From Sphingobacteriales bacterium 16-39-50 (GTDB taxonomy: Bacteria > Bacteroidota > Bacteroidia > Sphingobacteriales > Sphingobacteriaceae): a DNA stretch of 64,000 nt. The notes under the pieces are model-generated. The model saw nothing but the letters and a program-made list of their open reading frames with translations. It was not told where the DNA came from and did not search any database. Below, one piece after another: positions 1 to 9,157 of this stretch; position 1 is the stretch's first letter; each line of letters starts with the position of its first letter. The translations under genes were made by a program, and so were the position numbers. The stretch is from assembly GCA_002257025.1 (NCBI GenBank), contig NCHA01000003.1, positions 158,269-222,268 on the forward strand, given 5' to 3'.

Positions 1-576
1 GTTCTTAGCATTGCTTCTTAAACGGTTATAAGCAATCAATAAACGCTCATCAATATGCTTTTCAGCTTCCTGAGCTTTTACCAGAATACTTGCTTCATCT
101 TTTTCAGTTTCAGCAGTAATTGTATCTAATTCAGCTTTTTTAAGCTCAAGATCTTTTTTGCGCTCAGTAATGTTTGCTAAAGCACTCTCATAAACTTCGG
201 TTTTATTCTGAATTTCAAAAGAATATTCCTTGATCTTTTTTTCTGATACCTGAATCTCTAATCCCTGAATTTCAATCTCTTTTGAGATCGCATCATATTC
301 ACGATTGTTCTTAACATCGTTAAGCTGAGTTTCGTATTTTTTAGTGGCTGCTAAAGCTTCTTTGATCAGATTCTTGCGGGTTACGATCGAATCTTCCAAT
401 TCATCAAGATCTGCTTTGATTTTCTGTATACGGGTTTCTAAACCTGCAACCTCGTCTTCGAGGTCTGCAACCTCCATTGGAAGTTCACCTCTTGTCTGAC
501 GGATCTTGTCGATCTGCGTGTGCAAAGTCTGAAGTTCGAATAATGCCTTTAATTTCTCTTCTACTGATTGTTCCAT
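1..576 (-). CDS. Coiled-coil C4 zinc-ribbon protein (partial, C-terminus beyond the window)
   Basis: The reading frame starts at an ATG at 576 and stays open for 192 codons to the left edge, so the protein is cut off. The visible part begins MEQSVEEKLKALFELQTLHT and is almost entirely heptad-rich, charged coiled coil (Glu, Lys, Asp, Leu, Ile), with the motif NNREYDAISKEIE in the middle. This matches the N-terminal two thirds of the CT398-like zinc-ribbon family, whose members are about 250 aa and end in a CxxC...CxxC ribbon; that ribbon would lie outside the window. The start ATG overlaps the nif3 stop by one base (TAATG), which indicates translational coupling. Family assignment rests on coiled-coil character and the nif3 neighbourhood; molecular function is unknown. 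Confidence 0.7.
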   Translation of the reverse strand, partial: MEQSVEEKLKALFELQTLHTQIDKIRQTRGELPMEVADLEDEVAGLETRIQKIKADLDELEDSIVTRKNLIKEALAATKKYETQLNDVKNNREYDAISKEIEIQGLEIQVSEKKIKEYSFEIQNKTEVYESALANITERKKDLELKKAELDTITAETEKDEASILVKAQEAEKHIDERLLIAYNRLRSNAKN

Positions 577-1673
577 TAAATCAAATAATTTATGGGGTTT
601 GTGTTCTGTAATGTTAAACGGAGGGCAAAGTTACTAAATTTTTCTGTAATTAATTCCAACAATAATTCCTGTGTAAACTGCTCACTCTCAAAATGTCCAA
701 CATCCGCAATAATAAGTTTTTCTTCTGCATCAAAAAACTCATGGTATTTAAAATCCCCGGTGATGAAAATATCAGCTCCTGCCTGCATGGCATGAGGCAA
801 TAGAAAGCTTCCCGAACCACCACAAACAGCCACTCTGCGGATCTTTTTTGTACGTAATGCCGTATGTCTGATGACCCTGGCACCCAGCCTTTCCTTCACA
901 AAATTTAAAAACTCAAGTTCATCGGTTTCACTCTCCAGATTTCCAATCATACCCGACCCGACCTGCGGATGGCTATTGTTAAGCGGATAAAGATCATAGG
1001 CCACTTCCTCGTATGGATGTGTTTCAGTAAGTGCCGCAAGAATTTTCTGTTCCAGATATACCGGATAAATAGTCTCTATTCTGATCTCAGATTCATGATG
1101 CTGCTTACCGGGCATTCCAACAAATGGACTGGCACCTTCGGAAGCGTTAAAAGTGCCTGTGCCAGTCGCATTATAACTGCATTCCGAATAATTACCAATC
1201 TCGCCCGCCCCGGCCCTGAATATTGCCGCTCTTACTTCCTCAGCATGGGCTTCCGGACAAAAAGTTACCAGCTTCCTGAGGGAATCCTCCCTGGATCTTA
1301 AAATAGCGGGGTTCTTTATTCCAAGTTTATCACAAATCTTATTGTTTACCCCAACAGATACATGATCAAGATTGGTATGGATAGCATACAAAGCAATATC
1401 ATGCTTTATAGCTTTCATAACCACCCTTTCCACATAAGTTTTACCATTAAACTTTTTCAGGCCCTTGAAAACAATGGGATGATGTGATATAATCAGATTT
1501 AACCCTAGCTCAATCGCTTCATCAAGAACCGATTCTGTACAATCTAATGAGATAAGCGCACCGGATATTTCCTTATCAGGATAGCCAACGATCAAACCCG
1601 AATTATCATAATCTTCCTGATAAGCAAGCGGGGCAAGCGTTTCGAGAAAAGATGTAATTTCTCTTAATTTCAT
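576..1673 (-). CDS. Nif3-like dinuclear metal centre protein
   Basis: A 365-aa member of the Nif3/YbgI/YqfO family, hexameric toroid proteins with a dinuclear metal site. They are often misnamed GTP cyclohydrolase I type 2, and their physiological role is unresolved. Expected ligands are visible: His64-His65 in ISHHPIVFKG, Asp103 in HTNLD, and His327/Glu331 in VGHFESE. The length matches the long form with a central PII-like insert between the halves (residues about 130 to 240), as in Bacillus YqfO. An in-frame TTG lies two codons upstream, but ATG at 1673 gives the family-typical MKLREI start. A minus-strand TATCTTTG box (1677-1684) lies just upstream. The gene is followed by the coupled zinc-ribbon gene. 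Confidence 0.92.
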   Translation of the reverse strand: MKLREITSFLETLAPLAYQEDYDNSGLIVGYPDKEISGALISLDCTESVLDEAIELGLNLIISHHPIVFKGLKKFNGKTYVERVVMKAIKHDIALYAIHTNLDHVSVGVNNKICDKLGIKNPAILRSREDSLRKLVTFCPEAHAEEVRAAIFRAGAGEIGNYSECSYNATGTGTFNASEGASPFVGMPGKQHHESEIRIETIYPVYLEQKILAALTETHPYEEVAYDLYPLNNSHPQVGSGMIGNLESETDELEFLNFVKERLGARVIRHTALRTKKIRRVAVCGGSGSFLLPHAMQAGADIFITGDFKYHEFFDAEEKLIIADVGHFESEQFTQELLLELITEKFSNFALRLTLQNTNPINYLI

Positions 1674-1676
1674 AAA

Positions 1677-1684
1677 CAAAGATA
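1677..1684 (-). promoter_or_regulatory. Bacteroidota -7 box upstream of nif3
   Basis: TATCTTTG on the minus strand is an exact match to the Bacteroidota -7 consensus TAnnTTTG. It ends only three bases before the ATG at 1673, so the transcript would be leaderless or nearly so. I see no TTG at the usual -33 distance, which lowers confidence. Confidence 0.45.
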
Positions 1685-1801
1685 CCCTATAAGTTTTGAG
1701 TGTAGAAATAAGGAGAAATGTGCATCACCAAAATAATCCATTAGCCAACTGCCGGACCTGAGTTTATTGAACCTAAAATATTATCAGAAAAATTTCAGCA
1801 T

Positions 1802-2182
1802 TTATGAAGGGGTCTCAGTACCCTGATCACTCATTATTTTTACAAGCTGAGCACTTTCATAAGCTGCTTTCCTGTTAAACTCAAGGGTAATAGACTTATG
1901 ATTGACGATATCAACAATGGTTCCGATAAAACACAAGCCAAGTGTCAGAAAATAAAGAATTCCCATTCCCATCTGTCCGGTAATAAACCGCTGAATACCC
2001 GCAACTCCGAGAAAACCAAGCAGGGTAAATAAGAGTATTTCCTGGGGATCCTTTCGTCTGTCTGAATAAAACATGACGAAATTTTGAGCCTGACGCGGGT
2101 TCATACCAGCAACTACCTGCTTCAGATAAGAATACTCCTCAAGGCTCATGCCTTTAAGGTTAATAAGCGGATCGTTTTCCAT
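1802..2182 (-). CDS. TM2 domain-containing small membrane protein
   Basis: A 126-aa protein with a soluble N-terminal half and a C-terminal TM2 module: two hydrophobic helices (about residues 51-66 and 72-92) separated by a short turn containing RFITGQMGMGI, then IGTIVDIV. This pattern is typical of TM2 proteins, small bacterial membrane proteins of unknown function. The start overlaps the end of the upstream DUF2752 gene by 23 bp, so the two are almost certainly co-transcribed. The TM2 plus DUF2752 pairing recurs in Bacteroidota, but no biochemical role can be read from the sequence. Confidence 0.85.
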   Translation of the reverse strand: MENDPLINLKGMSLEEYSYLKQVVAGMNPRQAQNFVMFYSDRRKDPQEILLFTLLGFLGVAGIQRFITGQMGMGILYFLTLGLCFIGTIVDIVNHKSITLEFNRKAAYESAQLVKIMSDQGTETPS

Positions 2183-2501
2183 GATTAATACGGGTTAGTA
2201 ATCTTAAATTTAATAGGAATATTTTTAATAATTGCAATATCCGGTAAATCAGAATAAGAAAAGCCGGAATTCCAAACCAATGATGTTCAATCGATAAGCG
2301 AAATTCTCCATGTAATAAAAATCGGATAGAGCGGCCCAATCCGCATCCCGGACACCATTCAAAACCCAGATTGTCTAATGGGCATAAACTGGAATGTGCA
2401 GATCCGGAAGCCGTAAAGGCCAAAAATAAAATAGCACTTATCCAGGCTATTAATTCCAATGGCAGACTCATTATTAACCGAAAAAACTGGTTTCTATTCA
2501 T
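2160..2501 (-). CDS. DUF2752 family membrane protein
   Basis: A 113-aa protein with hydrophobic segments near residues 10-30 and 75-95. Between them is the family hallmark CPLDNLGFEWCPGCGLGRSI, with three cysteines around a conserved CPxCGxxR-like loop, followed by the His-containing amphipathic stretch IEHHWFG. DUF2752 proteins are small inner-membrane proteins of unknown function. The cysteine loop may bind metal or form a disulfide, but that is inference. The gene overlaps the TM2 gene downstream and is divergent from mfd, sharing a 148-bp intergenic region. Confidence 0.85.
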   Translation of the reverse strand: MNRNQFFRLIMSLPLELIAWISAILFLAFTASGSAHSSLCPLDNLGFEWCPGCGLGRSIRFLLHGEFRLSIEHHWFGIPAFLILIYRILQLLKIFLLNLRLLTRINHGKRSAY

Positions 2502-2625
2502 TTAGCTGCTAAAAAATGCCCCGATAATTCTGCTTTGGTTTAAATAAATATAGCTTAAATTCTATTTTCAACATACGATTTATTCCGTTTTTGCTGCCTT
2601 AATCGATTTTTGCTACACCAAAACG

Positions 2626-2633
2626 TATATTTG
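2626..2633 (+). promoter_or_regulatory. -7 box of the mfd promoter
   Basis: TATATTTG matches TAnnTTTG exactly and lies 16 bases before the GTG start of mfd. Upstream TTTG (2609-2612) is only 13 bases away, closer than the usual 17-23, so the -33 element is uncertain. Confidence 0.5.
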
Positions 2634-2649
2634 CGATGAAAATCAGCGT

Positions 2650-5600
2650 GTGAATATTCGGGATATTATAAATCTGTATAAATCGGACCCCCGGATTGCC
2701 ATTCTGGCAGAAACCCTCAATAAAGGGAAAAAAGGGCGGGTTCATTTAAGAGGTCTGGTCGGATCAAGTGATTCGGTCCTTGGCTTAGCTTTGTATTTTC
2801 TGCTGCACAGGCACATGATCTTTGTCCTTCCCGAACGCGAAGAAGCAGCATATTTTCTCAGTGATCTTGAGAATCTGCTCGAAAAGGAAGTTCTCTTTTT
2901 TCCGTCTTCCTTCAGAAAATCCTTTGAATTTACCCTTGTCGACAGCAGTAATGTGCTCCAGCGGGCCGAAGTTTTAAACGAACTCAACCATTCTGCGGAA
3001 TACGGAAAAATTATCGTTACCTATCCGGAAGCATTGGCCGAAAAAGTAATAGATCGCTCAGCTCTCGAAAAAAACACGCTCGAAATTGCCGTTGGAAATA
3101 AGCTAAGCATCGATTTTATCAATGAATTTCTTATTGAATATGATTTTGAGCGGGTAGATTTTGTTTATGAGCCTGGTCAATTTTCTATAAGGGGAGGAAT
3201 CGTAGATATCTTTTCTTTCTCACATGATCTTCCCTACCGGATCGAGTTCTTTGCCGATTATATTGAAAGTATCCGGACCTTTGAAATTGAAGATCAGCTA
3301 TCGGTTGAACAGGTTAAAAGCATCACAGTGGTGCCCAATGTCCAATCGAAATTCCTTACCGATCACAATATTTCCCTTCTTGAATACATCGACCAGGATA
3401 CCATTGTCTGGTTTAAAGATGTAGAGTTTACTTTCGATGTAGTCAGAAGCGGCTATAAAAAAGCTGTTGAATACTGGAAAGCACTTTCTTCTGAAGATAA
3501 GCAGCAAAATCCGCATTGGATCGATCCCAAATTTAATTTCACAGATGAAAAAATGCTCGCTGATCAGCTTCGTGATTTTGATATTCTGGAATTTGGTAAA
3601 CAATTCTATTACCAGGCTGACGAGACAATAAATTTCGACATCAAACCCCAGCCCTCATTCAACAAGGATTTCAGCCTGCTGATCCATAATTTTAAAGAAA
3701 ACGAAAAATCGGGTCTTGAAAATCTCATATTCACCGATTCGACCAAACAGATTGAACGTCTGTACAGCATTTTTGAGGATCTGAATGCCGGTGTAAAATT
3801 CAGTCCGGTTCACTTATCCCTGAGAGAAGGTTTTATCGATCATGCCCAAAAACTGGTTTGCTATACCGATCATCAGATCTTTGACCGTTATTATAAATAC
3901 AAATTAAAGAAAGGCTATATCCGCAATCAGGCAATTACCCTCAAGGAATTGCGTGAGTTAAAACCCGGAGATTTCATTACTCATATTGATCATGGAATCG
4001 GTAAATATGCAGGTCTTGAAAAGGTGGATGTTAACGGAAGATCACAAGAAATGATCCGCCTGGTTTACGCTGATAATGACCTGCTTTATGTCAATATCAA
4101 CTCCCTGAACCGCATTTCCAAGTACTCCGGTAAAGAGGGAACTGTGCCCAAAATGAATAAACTCGGCACAGATACCTGGGAGAAGCTAAAAAAAACAACT
4201 AAAAAAAAAGTTAAAGATATTGCCCGCGACCTGATTAAGCTCTATGCGATCAGAAAGGCACAAACCGGAACGGCATTTTCACCCGACACTTATTTACAAA
4301 CTGAACTCGAAGCCTCATTTATTTATGAGGATACCCCAGATCAGGTTAAAGCTACCGCTGATGTAAAAAAAGACATGGAATCAGCGCATCCTATGGACAG
4401 GCTGGTTTGCGGAGATGTAGGTTTTGGTAAAACAGAAATAGCAATCCGGGCTGCATTTAAAGCGGTAACTGATAGCAAACAGGTGGCTATATTAGTACCA
4501 ACAACCATTCTGGCATTGCAGCATTTTAAAACATTCCAATCCCGCCTGGCAGATTTTCCCTGCACAATTGATTATATAAACCGGTTTAAATCGGCAAAAC
4601 AAATCAAAGAGTCTCTTCAAAAACTCGCCGAAGGTAAGATTGATATTATCATTGGCACTCACCGCATCGTGAGTAAGGATGTGAAATTTAAGGATCTGGG
4701 ACTTTTGATCATTGACGAAGAGCAAAAATTTGGTGTTAGTGTAAAGGAAAAGTTAAAGCAATTCAGGGCGAATGTGGATACACTAACATTAACTGCCACC
4801 CCGATTCCAAGGACCCTGCATTTTTCACTGATGGGTGCCCGGGATCTGAGTATTATCAGCACCCCACCCCCCAATCGCCAGCCTGTACTAACAGAACTGC
4901 ATGTTTTCAATGAAAAACTGATCAAAGAAGCGGTGGAGTATGAAATAGACCGTGGCGGACAGGTATTCTTTATTCACAACCGGGTGCAGGATTTGATGCA
5001 GCTGGGTGGATTAATTAACACCCTCGTTCCGAAAGCGAGAATTGGTATCGCTCATGGACAGCTGGAAGGGGATGCACTTGAAGATGTGATGCTCAAATTT
5101 GTAGGTGGTGATTACGATGTTCTTGTTGCTACCACGATCATTGAGGCCGGGCTGGATATTGCGAACGCAAATACCATTCTGATCAATCATGCACATATGT
5201 TTGGATTAAGCGATCTGCATCAGATGCGCGGCCGTGTTGGCCGCTCAAATAAAAAGGCATTCTGCTATTTATTAAGTCCGCCGCTGTCCACCCTTACCAA
5301 TGAAGCGAGAAAACGCCTGAGTGCAATCGAAGAGTTCTCTGATCTGGGAAGTGGTTTTAATGTTGCAATGCGCGATCTGGATATCCGCGGAAGCGGAAAC
5401 CTGCTGGGTGCCGAACAAAGCGGATTCATCGCAGAAATCGGCTTTGAGATGTATCATAAAATTCTGGATGAAGCCATTCAGGAATTGAAGGATGACGAGT
5501 TTAAAAATCTGTTCAGCGATGAGAAACCAAAACCATTCATATCATTTACCCATGTGGATACAGATCTGGAGGTAATGATTCCGGATGAATATGTGACAAA

Positions 5601-6015
5601 TATTGCTGAACGATATAATTTATATACCGAGCTTTCAAACATAGAAAATGAAATGGCCCTTGATGATTTCAGGCAAAAACTTGCAGATCGTTTTGGACCC
5701 GTTCCGCAACAGGTAATTGAACTGATTAATACCTGGCGTCTGCAATATCTGGGAAAAATGATTGGCTTTGAAAAAATCACATTCAAAAAAGGGGTGTTAA
5801 GAGGCTATTTTATCGCTAACAAACAATCACCTTATTTTGAAACTGCGCAATTTGGACGAGTCCTCGAATTTTTACAGGCTCACCCCCGCATTAGTAACCT
5901 GAAAGAGGTTAAAAATACACTTAGATTAGCAATTGAGCATGTTTCTACCCTGGATACAGCTATAGAACTGCTTCAGGAACTGGCTGGAGTAGATGCTGCT
6001 AATTCCCTAACATAA
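2650..6015 (+). CDS. mfd: Transcription-repair coupling factor Mfd
   Basis: A 1121-aa ATP-dependent DNA translocase that removes RNA polymerase stalled at lesions and recruits UvrA for nucleotide excision repair. Visible order: N-terminal UvrB-homology region (about 1-330), CarD-like RNAP-interaction domain around residues 440-510 (PGDFITHIDHGIGKYAG, then INSLNRISKY), superfamily 2 helicase with Walker A GDVGFGKTE near 590 and DEEQ near 690, motif III LTLTATPIPRTL, motif VI QMRGRVGRS, and the C-terminal TRCF domain. The GTG start is chosen because the MNIRDI beginning fits the family and no in-frame ATG precedes it. The 3' end overlaps the convergent tonB-like gene by 17 bp. Third positions are relatively C-rich compared with nadB. 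Confidence 0.97.
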   Translation: MNIRDIINLYKSDPRIAILAETLNKGKKGRVHLRGLVGSSDSVLGLALYFLLHRHMIFVLPEREEAAYFLSDLENLLEKEVLFFPSSFRKSFEFTLVDSSNVLQRAEVLNELNHSAEYGKIIVTYPEALAEKVIDRSALEKNTLEIAVGNKLSIDFINEFLIEYDFERVDFVYEPGQFSIRGGIVDIFSFSHDLPYRIEFFADYIESIRTFEIEDQLSVEQVKSITVVPNVQSKFLTDHNISLLEYIDQDTIVWFKDVEFTFDVVRSGYKKAVEYWKALSSEDKQQNPHWIDPKFNFTDEKMLADQLRDFDILEFGKQFYYQADETINFDIKPQPSFNKDFSLLIHNFKENEKSGLENLIFTDSTKQIERLYSIFEDLNAGVKFSPVHLSLREGFIDHAQKLVCYTDHQIFDRYYKYKLKKGYIRNQAITLKELRELKPGDFITHIDHGIGKYAGLEKVDVNGRSQEMIRLVYADNDLLYVNINSLNRISKYSGKEGTVPKMNKLGTDTWEKLKKTTKKKVKDIARDLIKLYAIRKAQTGTAFSPDTYLQTELEASFIYEDTPDQVKATADVKKDMESAHPMDRLVCGDVGFGKTEIAIRAAFKAVTDSKQVAILVPTTILALQHFKTFQSRLADFPCTIDYINRFKSAKQIKESLQKLAEGKIDIIIGTHRIVSKDVKFKDLGLLIIDEEQKFGVSVKEKLKQFRANVDTLTLTATPIPRTLHFSLMGARDLSIISTPPPNRQPVLTELHVFNEKLIKEAVEYEIDRGGQVFFIHNRVQDLMQLGGLINTLVPKARIGIAHGQLEGDALEDVMLKFVGGDYDVLVATTIIEAGLDIANANTILINHAHMFGLSDLHQMRGRVGRSNKKAFCYLLSPPLSTLTNEARKRLSAIEEFSDLGSGFNVAMRDLDIRGSGNLLGAEQSGFIAEIGFEMYHKILDEAIQELKDDEFKNLFSDEKPKPFISFTHVDTDLEVMIPDEYVTNIAERYNLYTELSNIENEMALDDFRQKLADRFGPVPQQVIELINTWRLQYLGKMIGFEKITFKKGVLRGYFIANKQSPYFETAQFGRVLEFLQAHPRISNLKEVKNTLRLAIEHVSTLDTAIELLQELAGVDAANSLT

Positions 6016-7042
6016 AGGTTATTGGCAGAACATAGGAAGTTCTTACAGGTTTTCCGTTTGCCATACCCGGTCGCCATGCCGGAGAGGATCTGAGTACACG
6101 AATTGCTTCCTCATCACACCCACCACCTATACCTCTTACCACCTTAAAATCAGCCAGACTACCGTTCTTTTCTACAATAAAGCCAATATAGACTTTACCC
6201 TGAATTTTATTTTGACGGGCCCCCGCGGGATAACGTAATCTGGATCCAAGATACCGGCCCAAAGCCGTTTGCCCACCCTGAAATTCTGGTGCGAGTTCAA
6301 CACTGGCCAGATCATATAGTTTTCCCTCATATCGAGCTTCAGTATTAGAGTTCTCAAGTGGCTCCGCTAAGGTTTCTGCAACTTTCTCAGGAACGGTTGA
6401 TACCTGACCATAGTCAATTTCATTATTGCTTATACTGTCGGGATAAGAATTAAGGGGTGTCACAACAAGATTCTTAATTTCAGCCTCCCTGAGCGACATA
6501 ATTTTTCCTTCCTCATTAACTGCCAATTCAAATTTTATATCACCTGATACTTCAGCATTCCGGGAAGGCTGAACATAACTTACTTTTGCCCAGTAGCTTG
6601 CAATCAGTTCATTATTATTGCGATCGTAATCAAGACTGGAAACAATCCAGGTGAGATCGTAGTTCCGAAGATCTGACATTCGTTTTGAATGAACTTCCTT
6701 CAGGCGCTTGTAAGTAAGATTGTGGTAGTTATAATAGGTTCTGGTAATTGGCGAAAAATAGCTCGGAGGATCAAAATATCCCTTCCTTTGGTCATTATAA
6801 AAAGCTTCAATAAACTTAATCAGTGAACTACGGACCTGCTCATCAGTCATGTTTGAGTTCTCAACCAGAACATCCGAATTATTGTCGTCAATAACAGCCA
6901 CGACCTCTTCCTTTTTGTTTGAAAAAAAAGAACTGGCGTCATCTACATAAAGTGTAAGATAACCCATGACCAATATGATTATACCCAACCCAATGGCCAT
7001 GTATCTCAATGAGGGATCTTTTATTACTTCATTCTCAGACAT
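5999..7042 (-). CDS. TonB family energy transducer with a folded-looking middle domain
   Basis: One N-terminal membrane helix (MAIGLGIIILVMGYLTLYV) anchors the protein. The C-terminal ~95 residues are a TonB domain: LRYPAGARQNKIQGKVYIGF, then VVRGIGGGCDEEAIRVLRSS and the FML end. TonB proteins pass proton-motive energy to outer-membrane receptors. Instead of a proline-rich periplasmic spacer, residues about 70-205 form a mixed alpha/beta segment rich in Tyr and Trp (FIEAFYNDQRKGYF ... YNYHNLTYKRLKEVH ... LTWIVSSLDYD), resembling an NTF2-like or stalk domain. ATG at 7042 is preferred; an in-frame TTG at 7075 would add 11 residues. It lies 3' of cdsA and may be on the same transcript. Middle-domain assignment is inference. 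Confidence 0.88.
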   Translation of the reverse strand: MSENEVIKDPSLRYMAIGLGIIILVMGYLTLYVDDASSFFSNKKEEVVAVIDDNNSDVLVENSNMTDEQVRSSLIKFIEAFYNDQRKGYFDPPSYFSPITRTYYNYHNLTYKRLKEVHSKRMSDLRNYDLTWIVSSLDYDRNNNELIASYWAKVSYVQPSRNAEVSGDIKFELAVNEEGKIMSLREAEIKNLVVTPLNSYPDSISNNEIDYGQVSTVPEKVAETLAEPLENSNTEARYEGKLYDLASVELAPEFQGGQTALGRYLGSRLRYPAGARQNKIQGKVYIGFIVEKNGSLADFKVVRGIGGGCDEEAIRVLRSSPAWRPGMANGKPVRTSYVLPITFMLGN

Positions 7043-7161
7043 GGAGTCATGCTGTGTTTTATTCTCTCTTTCCAATTAATACTATTTATACTATATAATA
7101 ATAAAAATCGTTCCAATAATTTACCATAACTCCCGATTAGAGCAAGGCTTTCTAAACAGGA

Positions 7162-7968
7162 TCAGAAAATCTTTACGAAAGTCAAATATACAAATACAAG
7201 AGGAGCAGCAAGTAATAATCCATCAAAACGGTCGAGCAGACCACCGTGGCCAGGTAGAAAGGATCCGGAATCCTTTGTCGACAAGCTTCTTTTCAGCATT
7301 GATTCAGAAAGATCACCCAGAGTGCCGGAACTTACAATAATTACAGAGACAATAAGCCAGTGGACCAACAAAAGCTCGGTGAAATAGATACTTAAAACAA
7401 AAGCCGATAGCAGGCTACACAACAGACCTCCTGCAAAGCCTTCCCAGCTCTTTTTGGGAGAATGTCTTTCAAACAATCTGTTTTTGCCCAAAGTGATGCC
7501 AAAAAGATAAGCTCCGGTATCACTTGCCCAAAGCATGATCAGAAAAGCAAGTGGTAAATGCCAGGAATATTCACCTTCCATAAAACCCAGGGCATAGAAA
7601 AAACAAAATGGGATTGCTGCAAATATTACTCCGAATATGGTATAAGCAATGTTGTGAAAAGGATTCTTCAGATCCCGGTAAAGCTCAGCGATTATTATTA
7701 TAACAAAAAATGGAACAGAAATGAGAAGTACCTCTGACGGCGCATCATGCAGAAAATACAAACTGAGTGGTAAATAAATACTGATCACCAGAATCCAGCC
7801 CCATAAGCTCTGTGGTTTCAGACCATCAGCACGCACCAGTTTATAAAACTCTTCGGTACTGAACAAGCTAAGCAGCAGAAAAAAGACGGTAAAAGCATAA
7901 GAACCCAGAAGAAGTGAAGCAAGCATCACTGCCACAAAGAAAAATGCTGTTATTGCTCTTGTTTTCAT
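7162..7968 (-). CDS. cdsA: Phosphatidate cytidylyltransferase
   Basis: A 268-aa polytopic inner-membrane enzyme that converts phosphatidic acid and CTP to CDP-diacylglycerol, the branch-point precursor of phospholipids. About seven to eight hydrophobic helices are visible. The family signature is complete near the C-terminus: SMLKRSLSTKDSG followed by LPGHGGLLDRFDG, with the paired Asp residues that bind metal. Length is standard. The start directly follows the DUF2007 stop with no gap, so it is translated within the CPBP-DUF2007-cdsA operon. Confidence 0.96.
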   Translation of the reverse strand: MKTRAITAFFFVAVMLASLLLGSYAFTVFFLLLSLFSTEEFYKLVRADGLKPQSLWGWILVISIYLPLSLYFLHDAPSEVLLISVPFFVIIIIAELYRDLKNPFHNIAYTIFGVIFAAIPFCFFYALGFMEGEYSWHLPLAFLIMLWASDTGAYLFGITLGKNRLFERHSPKKSWEGFAGGLLCSLLSAFVLSIYFTELLLVHWLIVSVIIVSSGTLGDLSESMLKRSLSTKDSGSFLPGHGGLLDRFDGLLLAAPLVFVYLTFVKIF

Positions 7969-8172
7969 TTACAACTCGTTTTTTACTATGATTTCAAGGG
8001 CTTTCTGAAAATCATCCTCGTTAATGTAAACCTCAACCTCCCCAATACGGTAGGGGAAACCCTGTTTATTAATTATTATTGCCTCAATCTCGTGATCAAT
8101 CAAGACCTGCCTTACAAGTTCTGATTTAAAAAAATCAGCTGATGTATAAATTTTAACCCATCCCACTTCCAT
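7969..8172 (-). CDS. DUF2007 domain protein
   Basis: A 67-aa protein that is essentially a single DUF2007 domain: WVKIYTSADFFKSELVRQVL, then EAIIINKQGFPYRIGEVEVY and a terminal helix FQKALEIIVKN. The fold is a ferredoxin-like, ACT-type small domain annotated as putative signal-transducing; ligand and partner are unknown. It overlaps the upstream CPBP protease gene by 20 bp and abuts cdsA, an arrangement I recognise from other Bacteroidota, so a link to membrane-lipid metabolism is plausible but unproven. Confidence 0.85.
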   Translation of the reverse strand: MEVGWVKIYTSADFFKSELVRQVLIDHEIEAIIINKQGFPYRIGEVEVYINEDDFQKALEIIVKNEL

Positions 8173-9094
8173 CCAGACTTTCCCTTTTAATTTCGTTTAA
8201 TTTTTGTGTATATCTATAAAAATATCTGATCGATATAATAAATAATATCAAACTGATGCTGATCTGAACCGGACTTGAGGGTTCAGCTTCAAACATTTTA
8301 TCAATTGAAAGTCCCTGCTGCTGATACCAGTATGCAGTAAAAACCGCCAGAGCATTATTCAGAAAATGTCCAAGAATTGGAAGCCATAGACTACCGCTCC
8401 ATACCAGAAGATAACCGAACAATGCACCCAGAAACATTCTTGGAAAAAATCCATAAAACTGGAAATGTATCGAACTAAAAATAATTGCCGTCAGCCAGAT
8501 AGCAACATGATAATTTCCGAACCAACGGGCGAAAATCTGCTGAAACCCACCTCTGAAGATCAGCTCCTCCCCAAAAGCAGGGATAATTGCAAGCATGATT
8601 AAGTTCACAAGCAGAGCCGGAATAGAATTCATCATAATAAGCCGTTTTGTCATCAGCTCCATCTTCAGTTCCTGTTGTAACATCCACGCCTCCACCTCTT
8701 TAAGGAAAAAAGGGAGTTTCATTCCCTTGTTCAGCTGCATGGTATATTCAAGCGCAGGACTTGCAGAAAACATAATCACAACGGTCAGCAAAGCCAGATA
8801 GGCCGGAACTGGTATAATTTTAAGGTACCCAAGCCAATCCTTGTTTTGGAGTTTTGCGTAAATCAAGGCAGGTATGACAAACATTCCTATAGATGAAATA
8901 ATCTGAACCAGTTTGATTAGATCAAGGTTACTCATATTCCCGGCAGATAGCTGAAACATAGTTTCAGCACCATAAACTGAGATGCCTATTGCGAAGGCAA
9001 TACCAGTAAAAACCACCGCCCCGGCAAAAATTAGCAGGAGCAAAAGGATCAATGAGCTAAAAGGATTACGTTCTACTGACGCGGATTTGAACAT
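8153..9094 (-). CDS. CPBP family intramembrane metalloprotease
   Basis: A 313-aa protein with about eight hydrophobic helices. The CPBP (CAAX prenyl protease 2/Abi) motifs are present: EELIFRGGFQQ (EExxxR), then SSIHFQFYGF with the second-motif His, and GHFLNNALAVF (HxxxN/D). This family covers Rce1-like proteases and bacterial homologues in bacteriocin self-immunity or stress signalling; the substrate here cannot be deduced. It is the first gene of the operon with DUF2007 and cdsA and is divergent from dusB, with 63 bp between the starts. Confidence 0.92.
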   Translation of the reverse strand: MFKSASVERNPFSSLILLLLLIFAGAVVFTGIAFAIGISVYGAETMFQLSAGNMSNLDLIKLVQIISSIGMFVIPALIYAKLQNKDWLGYLKIIPVPAYLALLTVVIMFSASPALEYTMQLNKGMKLPFFLKEVEAWMLQQELKMELMTKRLIMMNSIPALLVNLIMLAIIPAFGEELIFRGGFQQIFARWFGNYHVAIWLTAIIFSSIHFQFYGFFPRMFLGALFGYLLVWSGSLWLPILGHFLNNALAVFTAYWYQQQGLSIDKMFEAEPSSPVQISISLILFIISIRYFYRYTQKLNEIKRESLDGSGMG

Positions 9095-9118
9095 GCTTAT
9101 ATATTATTCGTAATTTTG
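9087..9118 (+). promoter_or_regulatory. dusB promoter
   Basis: TTG (9087-9089) and TAATTTTG (9111-9118) are separated by 21 bases, a full match to the Bacteroidota -33/-7 architecture. The start codon lies 39 bases further on. The -33 part lies inside the first codons of the divergent CPBP gene. Confidence 0.7.
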
Positions 9119-9157
9119 CAGTTTAGAATTGAGAAATACAAGGTTGAAAGATAGCTA

